Shown here: positions 27,410 through 36,834 of the stretch, piece by piece | How the letters are laid out: every line of letters begins with the position of its first letter | How positions within the stretch are numbered: the stretch's first letter is position 1 | Assembly: GCA_040755055.1 (NCBI GenBank) | Contig: JBFMBS010000004.1 | Coordinates: 62,001 to 126,000, forward strand | Direction: 5' to 3' | Source of the DNA: DYJK01 sp040755055 | GTDB lineage: Bacteria; Bacteroidota; Ignavibacteria; Ignavibacteriales; Melioribacteraceae | DNA length: 64,000 nt | Made by a program: the position numbers and the translations under genes | Notes under the pieces: model-generated | What the model was told of the DNA's origin: nothing | The model's database searches: none | Seen by the model: the letters and a program-made list of their open reading frames with translations, nothing else

Positions 27410-28717
27410 CTAAAACTCCTTTACCACATTTTTCTCAAGTTGGATTGAACTAGTAATCATTCTCAAAGCATCTTTTACACTTATATCATTATTGATAGCT
27501 TGAACAATATACGATGACATGATTTTTGAATAACGCGTATAATCTTCATGAGCCGGGCGGTGAACGCCGCTTGCTAATAATTTCCTAATCTGCAAGAGTT
27601 CGGGATATTTTTTTGAATAAGAAGAGTCTTCATAAATTTTGTTTATAATCGGGTAATAACCGCCTTCTCTAAAAAAGATTTCCTGGGATTTATCGCTAAG
27701 CAAAAACTTAACGAAATCAACAACTGCTTGTTTCTTATCCGAAAATTTAGAAATCATCAAGTTCCATCCTCCAAATACTGAAGTCGGCTCTCCTTCCTTA
27801 AAATGGGGAAGAGGAGCTTTCTTAAGCTTTTTTTCTTTTTCTAAATCAACGGGTAGTTCCCTGAAATCTTTATCATAACTTGGCCATCCCCTTATAAAGA
27901 ATCCATCATTCTTAATAAAATGTTGATAGCTTGGGATCTCTGTATATTTTGTTACTTCTTTAGGAGTTGTTCTAAATTTGTTGACGAGATCAACAAGAAG
28001 CTGCAATGCTTTTTCTGCTTCCGGCTTTTCAAAATTAAAACCGTATTCTTCAAAATAATTCAGTTTTAAACTGAGTACTAATTCGATATAACTGCAAATC
28101 AGACCTTCATAATCTGCTGCCGGGTAGATGTAAAACGGATTCTCTTTCTTCAATATTGAATGAACCTTCAAAAATTCTTCCCACGTTATATCATTCGAAA
28201 TCTTATTTATAATTTCTTCACCGTTTACTAATTCTTTAAGCAGATCTTCCCTATAATACATTATACCCTGAACAAGATCGAGCGGGACAGCAACGAGTTC
28301 ACCTTGCGAATAGCACGAAGCCAAAGCTTGTGGAAGGATTCTTTTCTTTTCGTCTTCGGTAAAATATTTATCTAACGGTTCGCACCATTTGGCAAATCTT
28401 TGCACCCAAATAATATCAACTGCAAATAGATCAATCCCATCACCGGTTCCCCTTAGCGAACGGGCTAGAACTTCTTTTCTTTCGTTGGTACTAAAGTCAA
28501 AATTCGGGAAATCGATCGGTACTACTTTTATTTTCCCTTTGTTCAATTGATTGTATTCATCGATAAGAATTTTATGTGCGGCAGTAATTCTATCGGCGAA
28601 ATAAATTTCAATAACTTCGGTGCCATTATTCTCTTTTTGGATAAAGAGTAGAACCAGGTACACCACAACCAAAATTACAATAAATGCAATACTCCACTTA
28701 TGTTTACTTGTCATCAT
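27410..28717 (-). CDS. Membrane-anchored extracellular solute-binding protein (sugar type), likely sensor
   Basis: This family-1 sugar ABC-type binding protein (VIEIYFADRITAAHKILIDEYNQL; FWGGW-like VFGGWNLMISKFSDKKQAVVDFVKFLLS; YYPIINKIYED) has an uncleaved-looking N-terminal helix IAFIVILVVVYLVLLFI and no lipobox. A GTG 24 bp further upstream (28741) also keeps the frame open; I prefer the ATG at 28717 because it puts the helix at the N-terminus. No ABC permease or ATPase is nearby. It is fused by position (5-bp gap) to the kinase and activator genes, so I infer it senses a manno-oligosaccharide rather than transporting it. Confidence 0.85.
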   Translation of the reverse strand: MMTSKHKWSIAFIVILVVVYLVLLFIQKENNGTEVIEIYFADRITAAHKILIDEYNQLNKGKIKVVPIDFPNFDFSTNERKEVLARSLRGTGDGIDLFAVDIIWVQRFAKWCEPLDKYFTEDEKKRILPQALASCYSQGELVAVPLDLVQGIMYYREDLLKELVNGEEIINKISNDITWEEFLKVHSILKKENPFYIYPAADYEGLICSYIELVLSLKLNYFEEYGFNFEKPEAEKALQLLVDLVNKFRTTPKEVTKYTEIPSYQHFIKNDGFFIRGWPSYDKDFRELPVDLEKEKKLKKAPLPHFKEGEPTSVFGGWNLMISKFSDKKQAVVDFVKFLLSDKSQEIFFREGGYYPIINKIYEDSSYSKKYPELLQIRKLLASGVHRPAHEDYTRYSKIMSSYIVQAINNDISVKDALRMITSSIQLEKNVVKEF

Positions 28718-28758
28718 ATCATAACACCAAAAAAATTTCACCTCACAAAATTAAAGAA

Positions 28759-31647
28759 TTATTTAATCAGCATTACTTTTTGTGTTTTCAAAAAGTCGGC
28801 GGCATTCAGCAGAACTATATAAACTCCGCTTGATAAACCTGAGCCGTTGAATTCAATTTCATAAATACCCGGAGCTTGTTTATTATCAACCAATGTTCTT
28901 ATCTGCTCGCCAAGAATATTATAAACTTCCAATTTTACTTTTACTTCCTTTGCAAGCTGATAACGAATCTTGGTAGAAGGATTGAAAGGATTCGGATAAT
29001 TTGCAAACAATTCAAACCGGTTGGGTATTCTATCATCATAATCAACAGAAACTATGTCTGCAAGTTTCATGTCCGGCGGCTCATATCCCTTATCAAAATA
29101 GGACCAAAGTGAGCCGAATGGTAAGAATGTTTGATTGCTTTGGTTAATGATTTTAAGATCAAAACTTTCAACCGAACCATTAGGAGCTCCATGAACTTCA
29201 GCGGCTACATTATTTATCCCTACTTTTAAACTCGCAAGTGCATCACTACCGAGAATAAATTGTTTAGTAACAGAAGCTGTTGAAGATGGATCCGTGTTAT
29301 ATGTTAATTCTATATCATCAGGTAAATTAATTCTTCCAATCTCTAAATTGTTAATATAAACAGCTCCGCCGCCGATACATTTAAGAATCACTGCTGCTGC
29401 GGATGGCAGTTGTTCAATGGTAAAATTAGATTTAAAGTAAGCCGTTCTTACCGGGCTTATCAAAGTAGCGGCTGATGTTGATGTTCCTAAAACAGCATTG
29501 CCGCTCAGCCAATCAGTTACCGGGTAGCGAGGATCATACCATGCAACCGGGGCTTGCATTGTATCTACTTTGAACGATATCCTGAGAGATTGATTAGTAG
29601 TGTTGCCGAATACATCCGATGCCCTAACAAAAATTTCTGTCGTTTCTCCTTGTGTACCTTCAATTTGCACCGAATGATTATAGCTACCCTCTCCGCTTGT
29701 AAACTGAACCGGCATCGTTTCATAAGATTCATCTACAAAGCTGTATTTCAAAAAAGCTCTTTCATCAGTAACAACATTTATTACAGCTGTTGTTGTTACG
29801 GCAATTTGCACAGTATCATGGCTCGATACAAATTGTGGAGGTGTGGTGTCTTCGACCGGCAGAGCATACATATCCGGAAGATCGCTTTCAAAAACTGTGT
29901 ATGGATCATTATAAAAATCTATAAAGTCCGGCACACTAGGATGACCCGGGTAAGGTGCATAATGATGTGTTGTACTGGCATTGCGCCAAACTGCTGCATA
30001 AACAATATTAGATGCAACATCATCATTCTTTATCGGTTCAAGCAGATAATTCGTAAACCAATCCGTTGTTGGTATTGTTTCTTGTCCAACTTCCGTTAAC
30101 GCCGGTATTTTATTTTTGTTCAATGCATGATTTGCAACGGTTCTTAGTCCGGTCAAAAGAAGAGGTGAGTTGCCGGGAGGAGTAGTTTTATCGAAATAGA
30201 AATCAGTACCAAAAATATCTACATAATCATCGCCCGGATAAACCTGGAAATATTGATCGCCGGAATAAATATGATCGAGCGAAGGCGAAATTGCATAAAT
30301 AAGATTGTGCACATTTAACGAATCGCGCAAATACTCAACGGTAAACTGCCAGATGGAATTATATTCAGATGCTGTAGTATGCGGTGGACCCCACCAGAAC
30401 CAGCTTCCAAGGTGCTCATGATACGGTCTGAATATGACCGGGATCGATTCCCCTTTCGAACCGCGGAATGATTTCAAAAATTTAGCGACCTTCAAAAGTT
30501 TGTTCTTATATTCCTGGTGATGTGTACCGCCGGGAATATATTTTGCCGCAACCCTTTTATCGGTAAGGTACTCTGCATAAAAACTTGTGCCCGTTTGATC
30601 ATACTGATGCCAGCAAAATGTTATAACTCCTCCTCTACCGTACGCGGCAGTCAAACGGTTTCTGCTTCCTTCAACGCCGGTCTCCAATTCTATTCCATTC
30701 ATATCTTCACTATACAAAGCCGGGTAATCACCTACTACATCTTTAACATCACTTCTATCATCATCGCCAGACCAGCCAACACCGTAACCGGTTGCATCGT
30801 GCATTCCGAACATCAATGATCTTTTGCTGAATTGAAGTAGATTTAAATATAAATACCGCGTTTCTCTTGTTGCAATTGTATCATTCAAATTTGTCTGCAA
30901 AGCATTAACTGAAGTTTCAAAATTTACACATGCGTCGTATAAGTCCCAGACAGCTTGATCTACAATAGTCTGACTAGTAGTACCTTGTGCTTTAATATTT
31001 TTTATCTCGTCGAGTGTGGTTTGGAGAGCAACATTGGCACCGGGGAGAAATTCACCTTCGTTGTAACCCATTACTGCGTTGTTAAGAAGTGCTTCTGCCG
31101 CAATAATTGCCCTATCATATTCTGTCCAATCAGCCGGTACATTTACTACTGCTGAATCACCAAATCTAATTTCATCGAACCAAACAGTACCGCTTTTTGA
31201 TTGTGTGGTGCCGCCATCAAAATACATGTAAATTTTATCGAACTGTAAATGTGCCGGGTTAGTTATATTGATCGAAATTGTGTGCCAGTTGCCATCACCG
31301 GTGATTGTTCTATCTATCAACGGAGGATTATTATTATAAACCGGTTTGAAACTGAAAACTGTTGTGACTGTAGATTTAACTCTTAATACAACTTTGGGAT
31401 TGTCGGTCATATTAACTAACTGCGGCGGAGTATAATTAAAATTATCCCACTGATCGCTGGAAGCAGTACGTGTATAGTTTACTTTTAATGTTCCGTCCTC
31501 GGCAGATAATTGAAAAGTTCTGGGGTGATCGGCGACCCATCTGCTTATATTACCATTGTTGAAGTTTTCCACCAAACCGTTTGTTTGCGCGAACATGAAC
31601 AACGGGAAAAAAGTTATTAGGAAAAATATTTTTCTGGATAAATGCAT
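28759..31647 (-). CDS. T9SS-secreted multidomain GH26 beta-mannanase
   Basis: The 962-residue protein has a signal peptide (1-21), an N-terminal carbohydrate-binding beta-sandwich (about 24-165) and a helical linker (175-260). The GH26 domain (about 268-595) starts MFGMHDATGYGVGW and has acid/base E411 in FRPYHEHLGSWFWWG and nucleophile E519 in ALTEVGQE. An Ig-like domain (600-695), a second beta-sandwich (700-840) and a T9SS type-A domain (about 880-962, NYPNPFNPSTKI...KVMLIK) follow. It should act on mannan at the cell surface or outside. It lies between the parvulin and the sensor genes. Confidence 0.93.
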   Translation of the reverse strand: MHLSRKIFFLITFFPLFMFAQTNGLVENFNNGNISRWVADHPRTFQLSAEDGTLKVNYTRTASSDQWDNFNYTPPQLVNMTDNPKVVLRVKSTVTTVFSFKPVYNNNPPLIDRTITGDGNWHTISINITNPAHLQFDKIYMYFDGGTTQSKSGTVWFDEIRFGDSAVVNVPADWTEYDRAIIAAEALLNNAVMGYNEGEFLPGANVALQTTLDEIKNIKAQGTTSQTIVDQAVWDLYDACVNFETSVNALQTNLNDTIATRETRYLYLNLLQFSKRSLMFGMHDATGYGVGWSGDDDRSDVKDVVGDYPALYSEDMNGIELETGVEGSRNRLTAAYGRGGVITFCWHQYDQTGTSFYAEYLTDKRVAAKYIPGGTHHQEYKNKLLKVAKFLKSFRGSKGESIPVIFRPYHEHLGSWFWWGPPHTTASEYNSIWQFTVEYLRDSLNVHNLIYAISPSLDHIYSGDQYFQVYPGDDYVDIFGTDFYFDKTTPPGNSPLLLTGLRTVANHALNKNKIPALTEVGQETIPTTDWFTNYLLEPIKNDDVASNIVYAAVWRNASTTHHYAPYPGHPSVPDFIDFYNDPYTVFESDLPDMYALPVEDTTPPQFVSSHDTVQIAVTTTAVINVVTDERAFLKYSFVDESYETMPVQFTSGEGSYNHSVQIEGTQGETTEIFVRASDVFGNTTNQSLRISFKVDTMQAPVAWYDPRYPVTDWLSGNAVLGTSTSAATLISPVRTAYFKSNFTIEQLPSAAAVILKCIGGGAVYINNLEIGRINLPDDIELTYNTDPSSTASVTKQFILGSDALASLKVGINNVAAEVHGAPNGSVESFDLKIINQSNQTFLPFGSLWSYFDKGYEPPDMKLADIVSVDYDDRIPNRFELFANYPNPFNPSTKIRYQLAKEVKVKLEVYNILGEQIRTLVDNKQAPGIYEIEFNGSGLSSGVYIVLLNAADFLKTQKVMLIK

Positions 31648-31667
31648 TATATCTCCGGAGATTGAAT

Positions 31668-33095
31668 TTATCGGGAATTAATTGTGTTACCTTTCAAAAT
31701 AGAATCGTAATAATCGTGAATTAATTGAAGATCCTTTTTTATTACATAACTGTTTAAAATTGAATTGACATACTTCGGTACGACATCTCTTCTCTTTTGA
31801 TTGGTTATGAATCCCTTAAGAATTTCTTTCATCTGCTCGAAAGAAGCACCGTTGAATTTACTTTTACTCTCATCATATAATTTTTGAATCTCTTCTTCAC
31901 TCACGTTAACATTTTCAATTAATGATTTCCTAAACTCTAATTGCAGCAAGAATTCTCTGTATAAGTTTGTTTTCATTTTTACTTTTTCATCGGATTCAAG
32001 ACTGAGCTTTTTTGCTTCGCTTGTGAGTAAAAAATCCCTTACGGTATAATCAAAAGTATTTTTGAATCCAGAATAAATAACATCATAACCGACAAAGTTT
32101 AGCAGACCGATAAAATCACCAACGGTTAATTTTTCCCCGTTAATCATAGCCATAATTTGATCGCGGTAATCCCAGAGATTTGTTTCCACTACTTTTACCT
32201 CTTCATCGCGCAATTGCAGCTCATACATTTGATCAACATCCGTCGGTTTGCGTTTAAATTTATCCGATAATTTTTCATCAACCAATTTCATTACTTCAGG
32301 GTAGATTATTATATCGGCACTTTTCAACATTGCATCAATGTATTCATAAGAATATTTCTCGCCGATTTTATATTCGAGCAAATACTTCGCCTTTTTTCGA
32401 TGAACTTCATACTCTCTGCGTGTTATCAACGGCTTTTTCTTGAAATCTGTTACCTTGATAATATGATAGCCGAAAATTGATTTAACCGGTTCACTTATTT
32501 TATTCAGCGGCAGTTTGAAAGCTGCGTCAGCCAGATCGTAATCGAGCTGATCCCAATAGACCCAGCCAAGATCACCACTGTTATTTGCAAGCGCTGTATC
32601 GGCGAAAATTACTTTTGCAAGCTCATTAAAAGTTTTTCCTTGCTTTAATTGTTTGTATAGACTGTCTGCTTCTTCTTTTGTCTTTACAAATAATTGACTT
32701 ATTCTACGTTCTTCTTGAGTAAACAAATACGCATTTTCAACATCGGCTTCTGAAATAGAAATTTTTGGTTTGATCACCGTTTCATAATGAGCATCCCTTA
32801 AACATTTGTTTTTATAAGCATCAATTTTATATTCGAGCAAAAGGTTTTCGTTGTAGCCGGATTTGGCTGCTTCTTCTGCTAAAATTTTCGAAGCGATTAA
32901 TTCATTCAAAAATTCCTCTCTCAGTTCTTTGGAATCATAAACGTTCGGCTTTTTAATTATATCAAGGTATGCGGTTTTGAATTGCTCGAGTGTTATAATA
33001 TGATGACCAAACTCAGCAACATTCTGAGGAAATATTTCTCCACCGTTAAGTAAAACGAAAGCGATAACGAAAAAAATATTTTGTGTGAATTTCAT
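31668..33095 (-). CDS. Periplasmic parvulin-type peptidyl-prolyl isomerase (SurA/PrsA-like)
   Basis: I start at the ATG at 33095 (475 residues), which yields a clear signal peptide MKFTQNIFFVIAFVLLNGG. An upstream TTG (33134) would add 13 basic residues and lies in a hairpin. The N-terminal helical chaperone part (LREEFLNELIASKILAEEAAKSGYN) precedes a parvulin domain: ERRISQLFVKTKEEADSLYKQLKQG, SGDLGWVYWDQL, VKSIFGYHIIKVTDF. A helical C-terminal half follows. Such proteins help fold outer-membrane proteins. Its place among the TonB receptor and secreted proteins suggests a dedicated chaperone. Confidence 0.85.
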   Translation of the reverse strand: MKFTQNIFFVIAFVLLNGGEIFPQNVAEFGHHIITLEQFKTAYLDIIKKPNVYDSKELREEFLNELIASKILAEEAAKSGYNENLLLEYKIDAYKNKCLRDAHYETVIKPKISISEADVENAYLFTQEERRISQLFVKTKEEADSLYKQLKQGKTFNELAKVIFADTALANNSGDLGWVYWDQLDYDLADAAFKLPLNKISEPVKSIFGYHIIKVTDFKKKPLITRREYEVHRKKAKYLLEYKIGEKYSYEYIDAMLKSADIIIYPEVMKLVDEKLSDKFKRKPTDVDQMYELQLRDEEVKVVETNLWDYRDQIMAMINGEKLTVGDFIGLLNFVGYDVIYSGFKNTFDYTVRDFLLTSEAKKLSLESDEKVKMKTNLYREFLLQLEFRKSLIENVNVSEEEIQKLYDESKSKFNGASFEQMKEILKGFITNQKRRDVVPKYVNSILNSYVIKKDLQLIHDYYDSILKGNTINSR

Positions 33096-33110
33096 ATATC
33101 TATAAAAACG

Positions 33111-33136
33111 AATTGCGCCTTCACCCCGGCGCAATT
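33111..33136 (-). terminator. Intra-operon hairpin with short U-tract before the parvulin gene
   Basis: Perfect 9-bp arms AATTGCGCC (33111-33119) and GGCGCAATT (33128-33136) with an 8-nt loop. On the minus strand the stem is followed by CGTTTTTATAG, so it looks like a weak intrinsic terminator or attenuator between the 1212-residue protein gene and the parvulin gene. Partial read-through would lower expression of parvulin, mannanase and sensor relative to upstream genes. Confidence 0.6.
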
Positions 33137-33173
33137 CATCTCATCAAAGTTTAATCATAATTTAGATACATAG

Positions 33174-36100
33174 TTATTTAATTATCAACAATCTACCGAC
33201 ATGCTCTCCGATACCGGGTGCATCAACATGGTAAATATAAATTCCGTATGCAACTTCCATATTATCTTTTGTCATCAAGTTCCAGGTTTCCGAACCGTCC
33301 CGGATGTTACTATCGTGATCAAGCGTTTGAACCAGCGTGCCGTCAACAGTAAATATTCTTATAGTACATCTGTTTGGCAGATTAATGAATTGAATTGCTC
33401 TCGGTCCCCTCCCCGATGTATAAGGATTATGCGGTTCCCATAAAGCCGTAACAACATAAGGGTTAGGCACTACCTTTATTCTTGATAACTCATTCTTAGC
33501 AGTTTCTTTATTTACCTTCTGACCTTGTAATCTGTACACAAATTTTGTTTCACTATTAAAAGGAAGGTCGGGGTATAAACTTAGCGTATCGCCGGCTCCC
33601 ATTAATCTGTCATACGTTTTGTAAAACGTTGTGTCTTCATCTGCATTGTTACCAAGACTAAACGTAATCAAAGTTGAATCGTTACTTAATTTTTCAAAAA
33701 ACACTATGTAATCTTTAGCAGAGAAAAATCCTTTCGGGGTTAATTGTTTATCAACAGATTGATCGACAAAGCCAACATCAACTTGTCTGCCGGATTGTTT
33801 ATCATAAACTTTAAAGTTTACGGGTGAACTCGGCAGCATTATCGGCTTGCCGGTTGCAGCTAACGGTACACCAATTTTAGTAGAAGTATCAACAATCTCA
33901 TTGTAGAATATAATTTCATATTGTCTTGGATAAGGTGTTCCGGGTTGAAAACCTCCTAATGTAAATCTTCCAAAGTTAAGATCGTAAGTGTTAAAGGGAT
34001 CGATGTCGCCGCCCCATTTTATACCTTCGTATATTTCTTCTTCCGGTCTATCAACTACTCCCGGTTCCGGATTCTTCATATATATTTCCATGTTCGAAAC
34101 AACACTCGTAAGAGTATTGGGATCACCATCGTTATCATCAAATAAATTTTTAACTAATTCATAACCGGTTCCGGTTAAACGATATTCTTTAAACCAAACA
34201 GTATCATAAGTAACATTCTTCGTAACATTCTTAAGCACAAAGCCGGTCGTAACAATCGGCAGTAATTCGTTACGGTCCGCTTGATCGGTCAATCCGTTAA
34301 AGTCGTTATCGATTTTATCCATCGATTGATCTAAAAATTGAATTTCGTAGTCATCATTACTTTCAAGCGAATCGGGATTCAAAATATTTACGCCAACTAC
34401 ACCGCTCGTAATTCCGCTTCCGGCTAATTTAGGTTCGATATCAAATTTTGGCTCTTCGTATCCGAGTGATGGAGCTTGCGGTGTAACTGCAACAACATTT
34501 TCCGCAAATTGAATATTACCGGACTGATCAACATTCAAAAATATTGTTGTTTCAGTTGGACCAATATTCTTCGATAAATTCCCCCGGTCAAATGCTGTAA
34601 CAGCATAATAATATTTTATGCCGTTTGTAACATCTCTATCAACATAAGAATGAACTAATCCGCTTTCGCTGCCCATATTAAAAAGTACACCGGCACCAAA
34701 ATCATTTGGGAAGTAACCATAAATACCATCGATTTTATCATAAATAGCGATTGGCTTTTTAAATCTTTCATAACCTAAACCGTCTGTTATAGAACCGGCA
34801 TCTCCAAACGTGTAATGTGATGCCTTATAAATTTTATATCCTTCAAAATCATATTCTTTCAAGAAACGATCGAAACTTCCTTCAGCATTATCATCCCAGT
34901 ATAAAGTAACCGTTCGATCGCCGGCAACAGCTTTAAGTTTGGGTTTCAAAGGTGCGATTGCAAAGTTGTAATTCGAGTCGTAGATTTTTTGAACCACATC
35001 CTTGTTGCGAAGAATATCAACTTCATCCCATCCGTAAACCATCGCAACCGAGAAGAATTCTTTTTGTCCTGGACGTAAAGGAAAATATCCCGATGAAAAA
35101 ACATAATCGTGATCGGCAATTTCGGTAGTTGTATTATCAAAATAACCAGGACGGGAGAACTCCCACATCTGGTCATCATTACTATATGTTAAAGTGCTGT
35201 AACGGTAAAATTTAAAACTCGTTAAACCAATCTGGTCGGATTCATCCACATCAACCTGGTCAACATTCGGTTCGCCGGGTAATTCACTTGTACCGGGAGT
35301 TGGTAAACCATCACCTTCGCCGGTATCGCCGGTTGCCGGTTTGCCATCGATACCAACATCATCAAACTGGCTGTCCCAATCACCATCGTTATCCAATTCA
35401 TCGTCTCTTCTTTCATCGATAAGTAAATTTTCAATTCCTTCACCGGTGAAATAATTGAATGAAAGATAATCTTTTTGGTTGTACTCCGATCTAACATACA
35501 AATAGAACTCAAGTGAATCTTGAGTAACGGTACCATCGGCTTCATCAATCAAACCATTCAAGTTATCATCGAGACCATTTCTTGGTTGTTCAATCAAAGG
35601 TGCGTTTGGTTTTAGTATTAGCGTTGCACCATTATGCGTTACCGTAATTCCGCCAGCCGGCATTTGAGAAATTGTCCGGTCAAAATTTTCCGATTCATAA
35701 TTAATTAAAATTATATTGTCGCCTACATCATAAAATTTAACAAAGTCATCTATCTCGGAAATTATTTTCCCGGTTGCACCGCCCGGTTTAGTCGGATCAT
35801 TAGCATCACCATCATTATCAATTCCATCATAGGGATTGCCCGGGCTTTCAAGGAAAGCAAATCCCACCCATGGAACTGGAGTATAACCTCTCACACCAAT
35901 ATTATCGGCGTCATAATTAACAGCAAGTCCAAACTGACGATAGAATTTTGCAGCATCATCAGCCCATTCATTACCGCCGCTTTCGCCAAGCATAGCTCCG
36001 CTTGAAGCGCCAACGTTACAACCAAAAACTGTTTTATCTAAATATAGATCACCAAAATTTCTAATATCATAGAGCCAGAAAATTACATCTTCTGCATCCG

Positions 36101-36812
36101 GGTTTGACCATTGCAATCCCCTAACAGACATTCGTAATCCCAATCCGCTGCGAGAAAGATCCAACGAATCAGGTTTAGGAAGTTCCAAACCTTTTATACG
36201 TTTATCGAATTGGTAATCATCCATTACATAATAACTTTCTTCATCGGCGTTCTGCTGATCTTTACCAAAGTACCCGTTCCAATGCCCACGCCAACCGGAA
36301 TCAAGATTATCAGTTAACTTATCGGGCCAATACGGAGGCCAGGTAAAAGCTTGGTGACTCATGGCAATCGCGTGCCCGGGATCTTTTTCTTTTTGCGTCA
36401 GGTTGAAATAGCCGGGCAAAGGTTCAAAGCCCTGGAATCTTCCCAAAGCATCGTGTGAGAATATATCAGGGTCCCATCCTTCACAGAATATCGCCGGCGT
36501 TACAAATTCAAATTCTTCCAAGCCGGTTGTTGAATTAATCCCTTTTGAAATTCGGAGTTCACTCATCACATAAGCCGATGTATTTCCCATTTGAACTTTA
36601 CCTGTCCCGATTGGCCACTCACCGGTGTACACAACACTTTGATCACCTTTAATTGAACCGAGTCTTCCGTTATTATGAAACGTTACCCTAACCAAATTAC
36701 CGGCGTGAACATTTTTTGCACGATGTTTTACATCGCCGTGCCCGGTTTCTTGTCCCATTATGTTAGTTATACATGCGACTGTAAAAACAATAAGCATGGA
36801 TCTTAATTTCAT
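33174..36812 (-). CDS. Large secreted protein of unknown function with T9SS-type C-terminus
   Basis: The 1212-residue protein has a signal peptide (1-20, ending IMGQ). It contains several Asp/Asn-rich calcium-loop-like stretches (YDGIDNDGDANDPT, DNLNGLIDEADG, DNDFNGLTDQADR), a fibronectin-III-like segment (VTLYWDDNAEGSFDRF ... YYYAVTAFDRGN) and a C-terminal FlgD-Ig/T9SS-like domain (KVVPNPYVV ... CTIRIFTVDGTLVQTL ... GIYIYHVD ... GRLLIIK). No catalytic motif is recognised. An AAGGAG site precedes the start. It sits 22 bp after the PorV-like gene, in the TonB-receptor operon, and may be a surface scaffold or binding protein. Confidence 0.8.
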   Translation of the reverse strand: MKLRSMLIVFTVACITNIMGQETGHGDVKHRAKNVHAGNLVRVTFHNNGRLGSIKGDQSVVYTGEWPIGTGKVQMGNTSAYVMSELRISKGINSTTGLEEFEFVTPAIFCEGWDPDIFSHDALGRFQGFEPLPGYFNLTQKEKDPGHAIAMSHQAFTWPPYWPDKLTDNLDSGWRGHWNGYFGKDQQNADEESYYVMDDYQFDKRIKGLELPKPDSLDLSRSGLGLRMSVRGLQWSNPDAEDVIFWLYDIRNFGDLYLDKTVFGCNVGASSGAMLGESGGNEWADDAAKFYRQFGLAVNYDADNIGVRGYTPVPWVGFAFLESPGNPYDGIDNDGDANDPTKPGGATGKIISEIDDFVKFYDVGDNIILINYESENFDRTISQMPAGGITVTHNGATLILKPNAPLIEQPRNGLDDNLNGLIDEADGTVTQDSLEFYLYVRSEYNQKDYLSFNYFTGEGIENLLIDERRDDELDNDGDWDSQFDDVGIDGKPATGDTGEGDGLPTPGTSELPGEPNVDQVDVDESDQIGLTSFKFYRYSTLTYSNDDQMWEFSRPGYFDNTTTEIADHDYVFSSGYFPLRPGQKEFFSVAMVYGWDEVDILRNKDVVQKIYDSNYNFAIAPLKPKLKAVAGDRTVTLYWDDNAEGSFDRFLKEYDFEGYKIYKASHYTFGDAGSITDGLGYERFKKPIAIYDKIDGIYGYFPNDFGAGVLFNMGSESGLVHSYVDRDVTNGIKYYYAVTAFDRGNLSKNIGPTETTIFLNVDQSGNIQFAENVVAVTPQAPSLGYEEPKFDIEPKLAGSGITSGVVGVNILNPDSLESNDDYEIQFLDQSMDKIDNDFNGLTDQADRNELLPIVTTGFVLKNVTKNVTYDTVWFKEYRLTGTGYELVKNLFDDNDGDPNTLTSVVSNMEIYMKNPEPGVVDRPEEEIYEGIKWGGDIDPFNTYDLNFGRFTLGGFQPGTPYPRQYEIIFYNEIVDTSTKIGVPLAATGKPIMLPSSPVNFKVYDKQSGRQVDVGFVDQSVDKQLTPKGFFSAKDYIVFFEKLSNDSTLITFSLGNNADEDTTFYKTYDRLMGAGDTLSLYPDLPFNSETKFVYRLQGQKVNKETAKNELSRIKVVPNPYVVTALWEPHNPYTSGRGPRAIQFINLPNRCTIRIFTVDGTLVQTLDHDSNIRDGSETWNLMTKDNMEVAYGIYIYHVDAPGIGEHVGRLLIIK

Positions 36813-36834
36813 ATCAAACTCCTTAATGCCTTGC

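Noticed and set aside
27410..28717. Binding protein as part of an ABC sugar importer
   Set aside because: No permease or ATPase gene in the locus, the N-terminus is a membrane anchor rather than a lipoprotein signal, and the gene is packed with kinase and regulator genes.
33096..33134. TTG start adding 13 residues to the parvulin
   Set aside because: The extension is basic, precedes a normal signal peptide and lies in a hairpin; the ATG at 33095 is more likely.
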